From a virus, in IMG/VR virus record IMGVR_UViG_3300035212_000888, positions 1-39,738 of that record: a stretch of 39,738 nucleotides of DNA, one strand, 5' to 3'. Shown here one piece after another: positions 1 to 6,578 of this stretch. The translations under genes were made by a program, and so were the position numbers. Under the pieces are notes generated by a model. That model was not told the DNA's origin. It made no database searches and was given only the letters and a program-made list of their open reading frames with translations. The first letter of the stretch is position 1, and each line of letters starts with the position of its first letter.

Positions 1-6
1 AATCAA

Positions 7-534
7 TTATTGAGTTACGAGTAAAGATTCTGCGACTTCATCTAGGAGGTGCCAGTTTTGGGGGTCGCGGAAGTCCATGGCAGACGAGTTGCAGGCACGG
101 CTTAATTGTTCGCGGCGCGTGTACGTTGTGCCTTTTCGCGCGCCGATCTCTACGCGCGTAAAAAAAATAAACTCGTCAGTATCCGGCAGGTGAACGGCTA
201 GCACATCAAATGCCGTCTCAGAATACCGGGAGTTGTCCGTTTTGAGAAAGCCTACCGTATATCGGAGCTTCCCACCTATCATGACAAGTTGCGCCATGCG
301 TGTCTGGACAACGACTCCGCGGGCCTGCCAACGACGCTTGATGACGTGGTCAAAATCTTCCGCGCCGGCACTGTTTGTGGCCACAGACCAACCGCGCCGC
401 AATGCGCCAACCTCAAACAGCTTTTCACTAATGTTGCCCTTGCTGTTGCTGGATACTGAAAAGTCCATTGCCGCGTCCTCCGTCACCGGAGCGATGTCGC
501 TGTCAGGCATGGCTAAGAGCAGCGGCTGGGTCAT
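7..534 (-). CDS. PD-(D/E)XK-fold-like protein, probably non-canonical nuclease
   Basis: A 175-residue protein, last gene before the left edge. After a variable N-terminus (1-30) there is a KGNISEKLFEVGALRRGW helix, a strand with an acidic cluster (AEDFDHVI) and a strand reading VVVQTR. This order resembles the helix-D-(E/Q)xK layout of small PD-(D/E)XK proteins that normally carry QVKT, but the lysine position holds arginine here, so catalysis is uncertain. A later KTDNSRY...FDVLAVHLPDTDEFIFF segment fits the end of the same fold. The start codon (532-534) overlaps the stop of the replication initiator gene by ATGA, so the two are translationally coupled. A role in phage recombination or DNA processing is inference. 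Confidence 0.5.
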   Translation of the reverse strand: MTQPLLLAMPDSDIAPVTEDAAMDFSVSSNSKGNISEKLFEVGALRRGWSVATNSAGAEDFDHVIKRRWQARGVVVQTRMAQLVMIGGKLRYTVGFLKTDNSRYSETAFDVLAVHLPDTDEFIFFTRVEIGARKGTTYTRREQLSRACNSSAMDFRDPQNWHLLDEVAESLLVTQ

Positions 535-1364
535 GCGGCTCCTTTCATGCGGTCGGCCTGCAGGGCTTCAAGGGCGAGCATCCGGCGTTCGGCCTCGGAG
601 GGCTGAACTGGTCCGGTGCGGGGGATGTGGAGGACTTTGGGGGAATCCTTGGAGGCGTCGAGGAAGACCCCCCGCCAGCCGTGCTTCACGGATTTGCGGA
701 GGGCTTCGACGGCGTTGGCTTCGTTGACGGCGGCTAGGTCTGCGACGATGCGCTGGGCGGCGGTCGGGGTAAGCGGGGCTTTGATCTCGCGTCGGTGTTG
801 AGCGAACTCAGCCCAGGCATTGGCGAGGCCGGCGCCGTGGGGTAGGGAGATGGTGGCGGGGTCGAACTTGGGAGGCTTCGGACGCGGAACTGCTACAGGG
901 GAAGAAGATGGCGGCGAAGGCTGCGAAGCGGCCGGAGCTGGCGCGTCAGCGCTCTTATTTCGTTCCTTTATGTTCTTATATGTTGGGGTGCAGGGATTGC
1001 ACCACTTAGGTGCAGCATTTGCACCACTTGGGTGCATTTCCTGCACCCATCTCTGGGGGATAGGTGCAGCATCTGCACCCATCTCGGCGACTCCCGGGAT
1101 CGTCCAAATACTGGCTTGCAGTCCGCTGCCGGCGACCTTCCGGCTGCCCTTGGTTACCAGCACCAGCTCGCCGGACTGCTGCAGGCGGCGCAGGCAGTCA
1201 GCGACCGTGCGGCGGGCCAGCCTCGTCTTCTCCTCCAGCTTGCCCCAGCTGCCAAAGCAGTTGCCGGACTCGTCGGCAAAGTCAGCTAAGGCCAACAGGA
1301 CAAGCCGGTCGGCGCCTTCGGCCGTGCTCTTTGTCCAAACGTAATTGGTGGCGGCGACACTCAT
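531..1364 (-). CDS. replication initiator (lambda O-like, winged helix)
   Basis: A 277-residue protein. Residues about 15-90 form a winged-helix DNA-binding domain; LEEKTRLARRTVADCLRRL is the recognition-helix region. Residues about 95-130 are a Pro/Ala/Cys-rich linker encoded by an iteron array. A second Pro/Ser-rich linker (140-170) leads to a C-terminal helical domain with KSVKHGWRGVF, reminiscent of helicase-loading C-termini of phage initiators. The start at 1364 overlaps the upstream stop by ATGA; an in-frame TTG further up is less likely. With a DnaB helicase gene elsewhere in the genome and no phage polymerase, this fits theta replication started by an O-type initiator. Family assignment rests on architecture, not on a search. 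Confidence 0.65.
   Translation of the reverse strand: MSVAATNYVWTKSTAEGADRLVLLALADFADESGNCFGSWGKLEEKTRLARRTVADCLRRLQQSGELVLVTKGSRKVAGSGLQASIWTIPGVAEMGADAAPIPQRWVQEMHPSGANAAPKWCNPCTPTYKNIKERNKSADAPAPAASQPSPPSSSPVAVPRPKPPKFDPATISLPHGAGLANAWAEFAQHRREIKAPLTPTAAQRIVADLAAVNEANAVEALRKSVKHGWRGVFLDASKDSPKVLHIPRTGPVQPSEAERRMLALEALQADRMKGAA
945..1080. other. probable origin of replication: iteron array plus AT-rich stretch inside the initiator gene
   Basis: Hexamers GGTGCA at 987, 1009, 1031 and 1063 alternate with TGCACC at 998, 1020, 1042 and 1074. Each pair is 11 bp apart, and successive pairs start 22, 22 and 32 bp apart, so all sites lie on about the same helix face. Each GGTGCA-N5-TGCACC unit is a palindrome of about 17 bp. 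Immediately to the left, 945-985 is AT-rich (runs such as CTTATTTCGTTCCTTTATG). This is the same arrangement as lambda ori, where iterons and an AT-rich unwinding segment lie inside gene O. Confidence 0.65.
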
Positions 1365-1771
1365 CGGGCCTGTCTCCTTAGCCGCCCGGCCTTGCACAGA
1401 TCGCTGGACTCAAACAACAGCTTACCTTCAGAGGTCGCCGTGCCACAGAAGCGCGCGTCCAGGGTGTCGAACGGAGGGTTTACCGGAAGCCATGACTGCG
1501 CGTCCTTCACATGGCAGATCACCGGCTCCTTCCAGTCCTCCACCTCGACCAGCAAGAACATCCGGCTGGGCTGGTGCCGGACGATCTTGGCGCGGATCTG
1601 CTTGTCACCGGCATTCCAGCCAGCGGCCTTGGCGGCACGCAGGGCGAGGGCGCGGGGGGATAGGTCAAGCGGCTGCGAGTCATCACCTGCGGTAACTGGC
1701 AGGGATGGCTCAGAGTTGGCTTCGGGTTGCGTTGAGGGGGTCTTGAGTTGGGCGATGAGGTGGTTTAGCAT
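1361..1771 (-). CDS. hypothetical early protein
   Basis: A 136-residue protein that I do not recognise. The N-terminal 50 residues are Pro/Ser-rich and probably disordered; the C-terminal part (SRMFLLVEVEDWKEPVICHVKDAQSW and LDARFCGT) has alternating hydrophobic residues suggesting a small beta-rich domain. Its stop overlaps the start of the replication initiator by ATGA. It follows a roughly 150-bp non-coding gap, so it may be the first gene of a replication sub-operon. Confidence 0.6.
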   Translation of the reverse strand: MLNHLIAQLKTPSTQPEANSEPSLPVTAGDDSQPLDLSPRALALRAAKAAGWNAGDKQIRAKIVRHQPSRMFLLVEVEDWKEPVICHVKDAQSWLPVNPPFDTLDARFCGTATSEGKLLFESSDLCKAGRLRRQAR

Positions 1772-1925
1772 GGGTCTTTTAGGGAAAAATTTCGGGAGAC
1801 TGAAACGGTGGGGGGTATTGGAGAAATTGCGAGCGTCCGATCCCCCCCGCCCCCCTCTGGACAGTAGAATGTGAGATTTGCTGTCGAATTATGAGCGACT
1901 TATACATGTTACACATTGTATTCAG
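1772..1925. other. non-coding gap between early genes
   Basis: No plausible gene on either strand. It has an AT-rich half at 1870-1925 and a homopolymeric C-rich run around 1840-1860. The minus strand of the AT-rich half offers TATAAG and CATAAT as possible -10 boxes for the leftward replication genes, but no good -35 partner, so a promoter is only suspected. Confidence 0.35.
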
Positions 1926-2546
1926 TTATAGTGTAAGTCCCTCATCCTCAAGGGTCCAATGTGCGGAGTCGTCAGGTTTGGGTGCCGGTGCGGGCAATTC
2001 GGCCGCCTTTTGGGGCCCAGGCGCGGCACCTGCTACCGGTTCAAACGCCACATCAATCGCCTCCGTGCCCTTCCTTAGCCCAGCCACAAAGGTCAGCCAT
2101 TCGTCAGCCGCCGGGGCCATGACGTGCTCAACCCGCTGGGTCGGTCCACCGGACAGTAGCTCCGACTTCTCCGTTGCGATTGCAGACATGACCGTGAGGG
2201 CGTGATCTTTCATATCCGGTAGTCGGTCAAAGAGTTCCGCCGTTCCAATCGCCGCCAAGGTCTTCCAGTTGTTTGCCGCAATACTCCGCGCCTTCTCGAG
2301 CAGCTCCGGTCGGTTGCGCACAAGGGCGACCACGGTGTGGTAGCTGGTGTTGAACGCCCGGCAGATCTGCGTGACTGGCACGCCGGCAACGTGGGCGGCC
2401 ATAATCTGCTGCGCCTTGGCCTCGGGAACCTCCATGCCGGTGCTGCCTTGCACCTTGACGATCTCCCTGCCGTCCTCAGCCGTGATGACCTCGACCTTGG
2501 TGTTGCCCTTCTTGCGGGGCTTAGATGTTGTCCGTGGTCTCGCCAT
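1926..2546 (-). CDS. HTH DNA-binding protein, possibly small terminase-like
   Basis: A 206-residue protein. Residues 1-15 are very basic. Residues about 40-85 (EAKAQQIMAAHVAGVPVTQI, then FNTSYHTVVALV) form a clear helix-turn-helix of the resolvase/small-terminase kind. A long helical middle (about 85-150) follows, then a Pro/Ala-rich tail with an acidic end. Small terminase subunits share this order of N-terminal HTH and helical oligomerisation region, and no other small-subunit candidate stands next to the large terminase at 32688. However, its place among the replication genes equally fits a regulator. Confidence 0.5.
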   Translation of the reverse strand: MARPRTTSKPRKKGNTKVEVITAEDGREIVKVQGSTGMEVPEAKAQQIMAAHVAGVPVTQICRAFNTSYHTVVALVRNRPELLEKARSIAANNWKTLAAIGTAELFDRLPDMKDHALTVMSAIATEKSELLSGGPTQRVEHVMAPAADEWLTFVAGLRKGTEAIDVAFEPVAGAAPGPQKAAELPAPAPKPDDSAHWTLEDEGLTL

Positions 2547-2550
2547 AAAG

Positions 2551-2811
2551 TTACCTCAAAATCCTCCCCTTGTGCCGCCTCAAGAGCGGCCTCACCGCTT
2601 CAATCCCCTGGTCCGTCTCAAAGATGTTTAGGTGCGGTCCCTTGATCGCTCGGGCGATCTTCTTCATGCCAATGTCGAGGAGCACGCCACTGAGCCACGG
2701 GTCGCGGCTCTGAACATGCCAGTAGTCGCCGACTTCCCATGCGCATAAAGTGGACGTGCCGGGATTGGAACCCGGCGCGGGCTTAGGTTTGCGCTGCTGT
2801 TTGGTAGCCAC
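2551..2811 (-). CDS. hypothetical early protein
   Basis: An 86-residue basic protein of unknown function lying 4 bp upstream of the HTH gene. It contains WEVGDYWHVQSRDPWLSG and a basic C-terminal end (LLRRHKGRILR), which could bind nucleic acid, but no domain is recognised. Confidence 0.55.
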   Translation of the reverse strand: MATKQQRKPKPAPGSNPGTSTLCAWEVGDYWHVQSRDPWLSGVLLDIGMKKIARAIKGPHLNIFETDQGIEAVRPLLRRHKGRILR

Positions 2812-2823
2812 GTCCGAATGAAG

Positions 2824-3027
2824 TCAGAGTGAATAGCAAGCGAACCGCTTGCCGTTGCGGTTCATCATCCGGCTGCGCACGCGGATGCCAGCGTCACGCA
2901 GCTCCTCGATGCGCGCGGCGAGGCGCATGCACTTGAAGCGCGTGAGGGCTGACAGCGGGGTGATGCCGCGGCCACTCTTGAGGTGCCGCAGGATGCGATT
3001 GGTCTGGTTCTTGGTATTTGTGCTCAT
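2824..3027 (-). CDS. small winged-helix/HTH DNA-binding protein
   Basis: 67 residues. The core GITPLSALTRFKCMRLAARI followed by EELRDAGIRVRSRM matches the pattern of small phage HTH proteins of the HTH_39 type, where a cysteine precedes the MRLAARI recognition helix and a basic wing follows. The start overlaps the previous stop by ATGA (3024-3027). Probably a regulator or accessory DNA-binding protein of the early operon. Confidence 0.65.
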   Translation of the reverse strand: MSTNTKNQTNRILRHLKSGRGITPLSALTRFKCMRLAARIEELRDAGIRVRSRMMNRNGKRFACYSL

Positions 3028-3179
3028 GGGTTGGTCTTGGTGAAAATGCGCTGGCAGATGGCCAGCATGGCTTCGGATGGCACCAGAGGAGCGGTGCCGT
3101 AGTTGTCCTTGATGCCGGCGCGGACGTATTGCCCAACGAGGCGCCAGAAGTTCGTGTTGTCGGTTTGTCGGAGGGTCAT
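3024..3179 (-). CDS. small hypothetical protein
   Basis: 51 residues (MTLRQTDNTNFWRLVGQYV... to ...RIFTKTNP), of unknown function. It has ATGA overlaps at both ends: its start with the methyltransferase stop and its stop with the HTH gene start. That is strong evidence it is a real translated gene. The composition suggests a short helical protein; nothing more can be said. Confidence 0.6.
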   Translation of the reverse strand: MTLRQTDNTNFWRLVGQYVRAGIKDNYGTAPLVPSEAMLAICQRIFTKTNP

Positions 3180-4831
3180 GGCTGGTGTTCCGTCAGCTCG
3201 CTAACAAGAAGTCTGAATGCTCGCTCTGCGCAGGCTGGCACAACGCCGTTCCCGAGGAGTCGCAGCTCGTCGGTGCGATTGTCACAGGTGACGTACAGCT
3301 CGGCATGGTCCAGCCAATCGGCAGGCCCATCAGCGTCTCGACCCAGCGTGGATTCAATTTCCCCGTCTGCTGTCTCTCCACCATCGGCGTCAACTCCTTG
3401 TATTCCCGCTCCTCGTTGCCTCGGCCGCTCTTGTGGTCGCGGGCTGTTGGGGTGCCCCATTGCGCCTGCTCGTTCAGATTCTTCACGCCATGTCCCTTGG
3501 CTCTCATCACCGCAATCTGCTCCGGTGTCTTCGGGCCTTGAGCATCGTGGGCTTGTGGCGTTGCCCATTGCGCCGTCACTTGGTTCCCCAAGTCCGTCTT
3601 GCTGCCATCCGCTTGACCATTCGGATGATGGTCCCTGGAGCATGGCGTTGCCCATTGCTTCGTCACTTGATGCGTCAGCCCATGATGCCGCTTGTCCACG
3701 CCCATCGGCGGGTTCTGCGCTTCGCAGGCGCGCGGCGTCATCCAATTCACTTGATTCACCAGCAAGTCCCTCTCGCCGTTCGCCGTTGGATTCGTCCCGC
3801 TGTGCTTGCTGTCCTGCACCTGCGGCGTCCACCAAGTCTCCTTCGCCTGACTGCTCAACGTCCCATGACAATGCGCTCCCCGATCCGCATTCCTCGCTGC
3901 GAAGTTCGGATCGCTGTCCGGCTCGTTGGCTCTTAGCGTCAACCACAACCCTTGGCGGCTCCCATGCGAACTGCTGCTCGCCGGGGCGGCTTGGCCATGC
4001 TTGTCCCAAAACTTGACCGCATGCGTGATTGTTGCTGGAGATTTCTGATTTGCTCCAAGCGCGCTCCCGAATTGATGAGCGTCCGGCGTTGGCCAATTCG
4101 CTGAGTCCTGCATCACCGCCATTGTTGCAAGCGGAACTGAATTGCGATCCAACTGCGATTTGCCGACCGAGTTCTTCGATTCGTTGACGCTGATCGTAGG
4201 CCAATTCTTCTGCTCCTCGTTGATCGCCGCCACATGCAGCAAGTTCGTGTGGTTGCCGCCCTTGGCTTGAAATGGCGTGATGCCACCCTGCTTGCCATCC
4301 TGGCTCGTTGCGGTGGGCCAAGATGAAGACCCGCTTCCTCTGGTGAGGCGCGCCGCACTCACTCGCGCTCGCCACGCACCACGTCGCTCGGTAACCCAGT
4401 CCGACCAAGTCTTGCAGCACGTCGGATAGCCCAAGGCTGATATGTCCCTCGACGTTCTCGGCGAAACAGACACTTGGTCGCATTTCAGCAATTCCGGCTG
4501 CAATAAATGGCCAGAGGTGTCGGGGATCTTCTGCTCCGAGTCGCTTGCCGGCGGCACTAAATGGCTGGCATGGATAACCGAAAGAGCAGATGTCCACGCG
4601 GTCACGAAAGTCTGACCATGGGAAGGTTTTAAGATCCGTCCAGATAGGTGCGCAGTCCAAGAGTCCCGCTTCCATCTTTGCGACCAAGTTCGCGCAGGCG
4701 AAGGCTTCGATCTCGCTAACAGCGATTGTGCGCAGAGTTGGGATTGCTCGTCTGAGTCCAAGATCAATGCCGCCGTATCCGGCACAAAGGGAGACGTGTG
4801 TAACTGGCGAGGGAGAATCCACATGGCTCAT
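3176..4831 (-). CDS. DNA cytosine-5 methyltransferase (Dcm type)
   Basis: A 551-residue protein that would transfer a methyl group from S-adenosylmethionine to C5 of cytosine. Motif I (CAGYGGIDLGL, about 16-26) binds the cofactor. Motif IV GYPCQPFS carries the catalytic Cys (residue 88), followed by motif VI AENVEG (124-129) and motif VIII QRKRVFILA (164-172). The end has DELRLLGNGVVP (motif X). The region between about 175 and 500 is long, low-complexity and repetitive (AMGNA and LANA-like units) where the target recognition domain should lie. The opposite reading frame over the same bases also looks coding (see findings). ATGA overlaps link both ends to neighbours. Likely roles are protection from host restriction or epigenetic control; no cognate restriction enzyme is seen. 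Confidence 0.85.
   Translation of the reverse strand: MSHVDSPSPVTHVSLCAGYGGIDLGLRRAIPTLRTIAVSEIEAFACANLVAKMEAGLLDCAPIWTDLKTFPWSDFRDRVDICSFGYPCQPFSAAGKRLGAEDPRHLWPFIAAGIAEMRPSVCFAENVEGHISLGLSDVLQDLVGLGYRATWCVASASECGAPHQRKRVFILAHRNEPGWQAGWHHAISSQGRQPHELAACGGDQRGAEELAYDQRQRIEELGRQIAVGSQFSSACNNGGDAGLSELANAGRSSIRERAWSKSEISSNNHACGQVLGQAWPSRPGEQQFAWEPPRVVVDAKSQRAGQRSELRSEECGSGSALSWDVEQSGEGDLVDAAGAGQQAQRDESNGERREGLAGESSELDDAARLRSAEPADGRGQAASWADASSDEAMGNAMLQGPSSEWSSGWQQDGLGEPSDGAMGNATSPRCSRPEDTGADCGDESQGTWREESERAGAMGHPNSPRPQERPRQRGAGIQGVDADGGETADGEIESTLGRDADGPADWLDHAELYVTCDNRTDELRLLGNGVVPACAERAFRLLVSELTEHQP
3193..4325 (-). other. alternative reading frame within the methyltransferase gene that also looks protein-coding
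   Basis: Reading one base out of phase with the methyltransferase from about 4325, the minus strand stays open to a stop at 3193. It contains repeated WPTP/WATP/WGTP-x-A-x-D units (SWPTATSQD, NWPTPDAH, WATPCSRD, WATPQAHD, WGTPTARD) and ends with LNPRWVETLMGLPIGWT. I recognise such repeats and this terminal motif from C-terminal regions of other phage Dcm-type methyltransferases. A +1 shift near 4325 would fuse methyltransferase motifs I-VIII to this alternative C-terminus. Confidence 0.5.
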
Positions 4832-4968
4832 GCGTCCTCCTCGTTGCCATCATCATAAGGATCGTAGGGCACTCCATAGGCCGCCATGCAGTCAGCCGAA
4901 TGCGCCCGGCTGATGTCAGCCTCACGCTGTTCATCGTCACACCGGTCGTCGTAGTCGGGCTCGCTCAC
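4828..4968 (-). CDS. small acidic hypothetical protein (GTG start)
   Basis: 46 residues, highly acidic (SEPDYDDRCDDEQREAD at the start, DPYDDGNEEDA at the end). The start is GTG at 4968, overlapping the upstream TGA as GTGA, and its own stop overlaps the methyltransferase start as ATGA. Acidic small phage proteins can mimic DNA or inhibit host enzymes, and its position directly before a methyltransferase would suit an anti-restriction role, but that is speculation. Confidence 0.5.
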   Translation of the reverse strand: MSEPDYDDRCDDEQREADISRAHSADCMAAYGVPYDPYDDGNEEDA

Positions 4969-5270
4969 TTGGCACCGCCCTTCCACGCAAAGACCGCCTT
5001 GTGCGCCTCGGCCAGCGCATCGTACTTGTCTTGCGATGTGTCGCCCAGGTGCGCCGTGTAAAGCAGCCGCTTGACCATCTCGCGTGCCTCGTTGCGTTCC
5101 TTGACCAATCGAAGGAGCGGCGAATCAAGGCCCGGCATCTGCTCTGCCAACTGCACGGCAATGTCTGCGGTCGCCTGCGCAAGCCAAGCGGCATCTCCAA
5201 GGCATTCCGGTTCGCCGCACTCGCACTCCTCGAGCTGCGGCTTGTTGTAATCGTAGGTCAGGTCAATCAT
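4965..5270 (-). CDS. hypothetical early protein
   Basis: 101 residues, beginning MIDLTYDYNKPQLEE. A Cys-containing acidic N-terminus (ECECGEPECLGD, residues about 14-25) could bind a metal. The remainder is helical with a probable coiled coil (LLRLVKERNEAREMVKRLL). The start at 5270 overlaps the upstream small gene by ATGA; longer in-frame starts run back over that gene and are rejected. Function unknown. Confidence 0.6.
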   Translation of the reverse strand: MIDLTYDYNKPQLEECECGEPECLGDAAWLAQATADIAVQLAEQMPGLDSPLLRLVKERNEAREMVKRLLYTAHLGDTSQDKYDALAEAHKAVFAWKGGAK

Positions 5271-5392
5271 CGCCGGCCTCCAATCTTGTTGATGGCGTTG
5301 AGCAGGATGAAGCCGACAACGAGCAGTCCGGTAAGGGACATGAAGGTCGCATCGGTGAGGTAGCTGAGGACTTCCAGTGGTGTGGGTGTCAT
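5267..5392 (-). CDS. 41-residue single-pass membrane protein
   Basis: A tiny gene reading MTPTPLEVLSYLTD... with a hydrophobic helix (SLTGLLVVGFILLNAI, residues about 19-34) and a basic C-terminus (NKIGGRR), hence predicted N-out, C-in membrane topology. ATGA overlaps with both neighbours support translation. Function unknown; small early membrane proteins of phages are often involved in exclusion or host takeover. Confidence 0.55.
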   Translation of the reverse strand: MTPTPLEVLSYLTDATFMSLTGLLVVGFILLNAINKIGGRR

Positions 5393-5625
5393 GGTTGTGG
5401 TGTGTTGGTTTGTTGTGTCTGTCCACATGTGTCCACATGCGGAGCATTAAAAGTTCGCTCAGCGATGAATGCATTGAGGGCGCGCAGGCTGATCCGGGTG
5501 CCGCGCTGCGGGCCGACATGGAATGCCGGAAGCTCGCCGCTGGCAATGAAGCCGCGGAGCGTGGTGTTGCCTACGCGGAGGGCTCGTGCGGCTTCGGTGA
5601 CGGTGAGGGCGAGGTGGGCGTGCAT
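5389..5625 (-). CDS. MerR-like HTH protein, excisionase/repressor type
   Basis: 78 residues from the ATG at 5625. LTVTEAARALRVGNTTLRGF followed by IASGELPAFHVG and an RISLRALNAFI helix is the pattern of the small excisionase-type MerR-like HTH (HTH_17). It is the first gene of the leftward early operon and lies opposite a ribbon-helix-helix gene, so it may be the Cox/Xis-like or lysis-lysogeny regulator. An alternative ATG at 5691 would add 22 residues. The last codons run through a tandem TGTCCACATG repeat (5420-5439) that resembles the putative operator. Confidence 0.65.
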   Translation of the reverse strand: MHAHLALTVTEAARALRVGNTTLRGFIASGELPAFHVGPQRGTRISLRALNAFIAERTFNAPHVDTCGQTQQTNTPQP

Positions 5626-5738
5626 CGCAAGTGGAGATTCGCAGACACTTGTGGACACCGCAAGACATTTTTTCTTGCCCCTTGGGGTCATCACCCTATT
5701 TGACAAATGTCCGCAAGCGTCCCTAAGTTGCAACCGCT
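5626..5738. promoter_or_regulatory. divergent regulatory region with operator-like repeats
   Basis: Lies between the leftward HTH gene and the rightward ribbon-helix-helix gene. An imperfect palindrome CTTGTGG-ACA-CCGCAAG is at 5648-5664, and a half-site TGTCCGCAAG at 5708-5717. TTGACA at 5700-5705, followed 17 bp later by CTAAGT (5723-5728), is a possible rightward promoter overlapping that half-site. It would give a very short or absent leader before the ATG at 5739. Binding proteins are inferred, not shown. Confidence 0.45.
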
Positions 5739-5990
5739 ATGAAAACGAACAAACGGCTGGTCGGTCCTCGCAGGAGCGTCCATGCCAATCTCACCTCGGG
5801 CAACCATGCGCGCCTGCTGCGCCACGCCGAGGCCGCCAACCTCAGTGCATCGAAGTACGCCGGTGTCGCCGTCGATTTCCTGCTCGACCTCGAGGAGGCA
5901 TTCGGAGGGCCGCTCACGGAGCAGTTCCGCCGGCTGCTGGTCAATTCGGCGAACAAAGCCCAGATTGCGCTGAAGAAGGTGCTGGCGTAA
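5739..5990 (+). CDS. ribbon-helix-helix-like regulator
   Basis: 83 residues. The stretch RRSVHANLTSGNHARLLRHA then EAANLSASKYAGVAVDFLLD fits a ribbon-helix-helix fold: a short strand, helix A (GNHARLLRHAEAAN), then helix B after LSASKY. First gene of the rightward operon, opposite the HTH gene. No Shine-Dalgarno sequence is evident before the ATG. It may be the repressor or anti-repressor of the genetic switch; the fold call is by pattern only. Confidence 0.55.
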   Translation: MKTNKRLVGPRRSVHANLTSGNHARLLRHAEAANLSASKYAGVAVDFLLDLEEAFGGPLTEQFRRLLVNSANKAQIALKKVLA

Positions 5991-6112
5991 GTCGCTGGTT
6001 TTGAGCCCTTACAAACTATCTTCATTTTGGCCGAAAATACTTGTGGACAGATTGGGACAAGGTTGATAGGGTCTGGACAGATCTGTAAGGGTCTGCAAGA
6101 ACACACCACAAT
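5991..6112. promoter_or_regulatory. intergenic region with GGACAGAT repeats
   Basis: No gene. It contains ACTTGTGGACA (6039-6049), identical to 5647-5657 in the divergent region, and GGACAGAT at 6045-6052 and 6075-6082 (30 bp apart, about three helical turns). This is probably a second operator set for the same regulator, controlling the genes starting at 6113. TTGATA at 6063-6068 might be a -35 box, but no convincing -10 box follows at the right distance. Confidence 0.4.
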
Positions 6113-6388
6113 ATGAAAAACCTAATCGTCAAACTATCGCACCGCAGCAATCCAGACATCAACGGAGGCTACTGGAACGAGCCAGAAGAAAGCGGCAAAA
6201 CGCAAAACGTGCCTGTCGGCAGCTTTGCGGAGGCGTCCAAAACTTGCAGCGCATTCATCCGCCGCAACCAACTTGGCGGTGGCAACTGGACAGGTGGCAA
6301 CATCTATGAGGGCCGCAAGAAAGTTGGCCACGTCAGCTTCAACGGTCGCGTGTGGGACAATGACGGAAACGAAATTGTCATTGAGTAA
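6113..6388 (+). CDS. hypothetical protein
   Basis: 91 residues, beginning MKNLIVKLSHRSNPDINGGYW. The pattern is beta-rich with a Gly/Trp/Asn-rich middle (LGGGNWTGGNIYEG) and a final GHVSFNGRVWD strand. No domain recognised. It follows the operator-like region and starts the four-gene tail of the rightward operon. Confidence 0.6.
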   Translation: MKNLIVKLSHRSNPDINGGYWNEPEESGKTQNVPVGSFAEASKTCSAFIRRNQLGGGNWTGGNIYEGRKKVGHVSFNGRVWDNDGNEIVIE

Positions 6389-6392
6389 CAAC

Positions 6393-6578
6393 ATGAACAC
6401 ACACGCCATCCTTCAAAGTGCCGCTGAGTTCAACTCCATGCACAACTACGATCTCGATGCCGTCCTCAAGTTCGCTGAGGTGGCCGCACGCCATGCCCAC
6501 ATCGTGCAGCTTGCCCGGAAGGAGGCCGCAGACCCGCAGCTTGTCTTGCCGCTGGGCGGCGAGGAGGTGCTGCCATGA
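6393..6578 (+). CDS. small hypothetical protein
   Basis: 61 residues (MNTHAILQSAAEFNSMHNYD...), mostly helical by composition, of unknown function. It begins 4 bp after the previous stop, and its own stop overlaps the next start as ATGA. A longer in-frame reading that extends back over the previous gene is rejected. Confidence 0.55.
   Translation: MNTHAILQSAAEFNSMHNYDLDAVLKFAEVAARHAHIVQLARKEAADPQLVLPLGGEEVLP

Noticed and set aside
3018-4016. Long plus-strand open frame opposite the methyltransferase
   Set aside because: Composition is Ser/Pro/Arg-rich without motifs and it lies antisense to a gene with clear catalytic motifs; treated as a shadow.
5420-5439. Tandem TGTCCACATG as a CRISPR-like repeat
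   Set aside because: Two adjacent 10-bp copies without spacers; read instead as operator-like repeats within the HTH gene.
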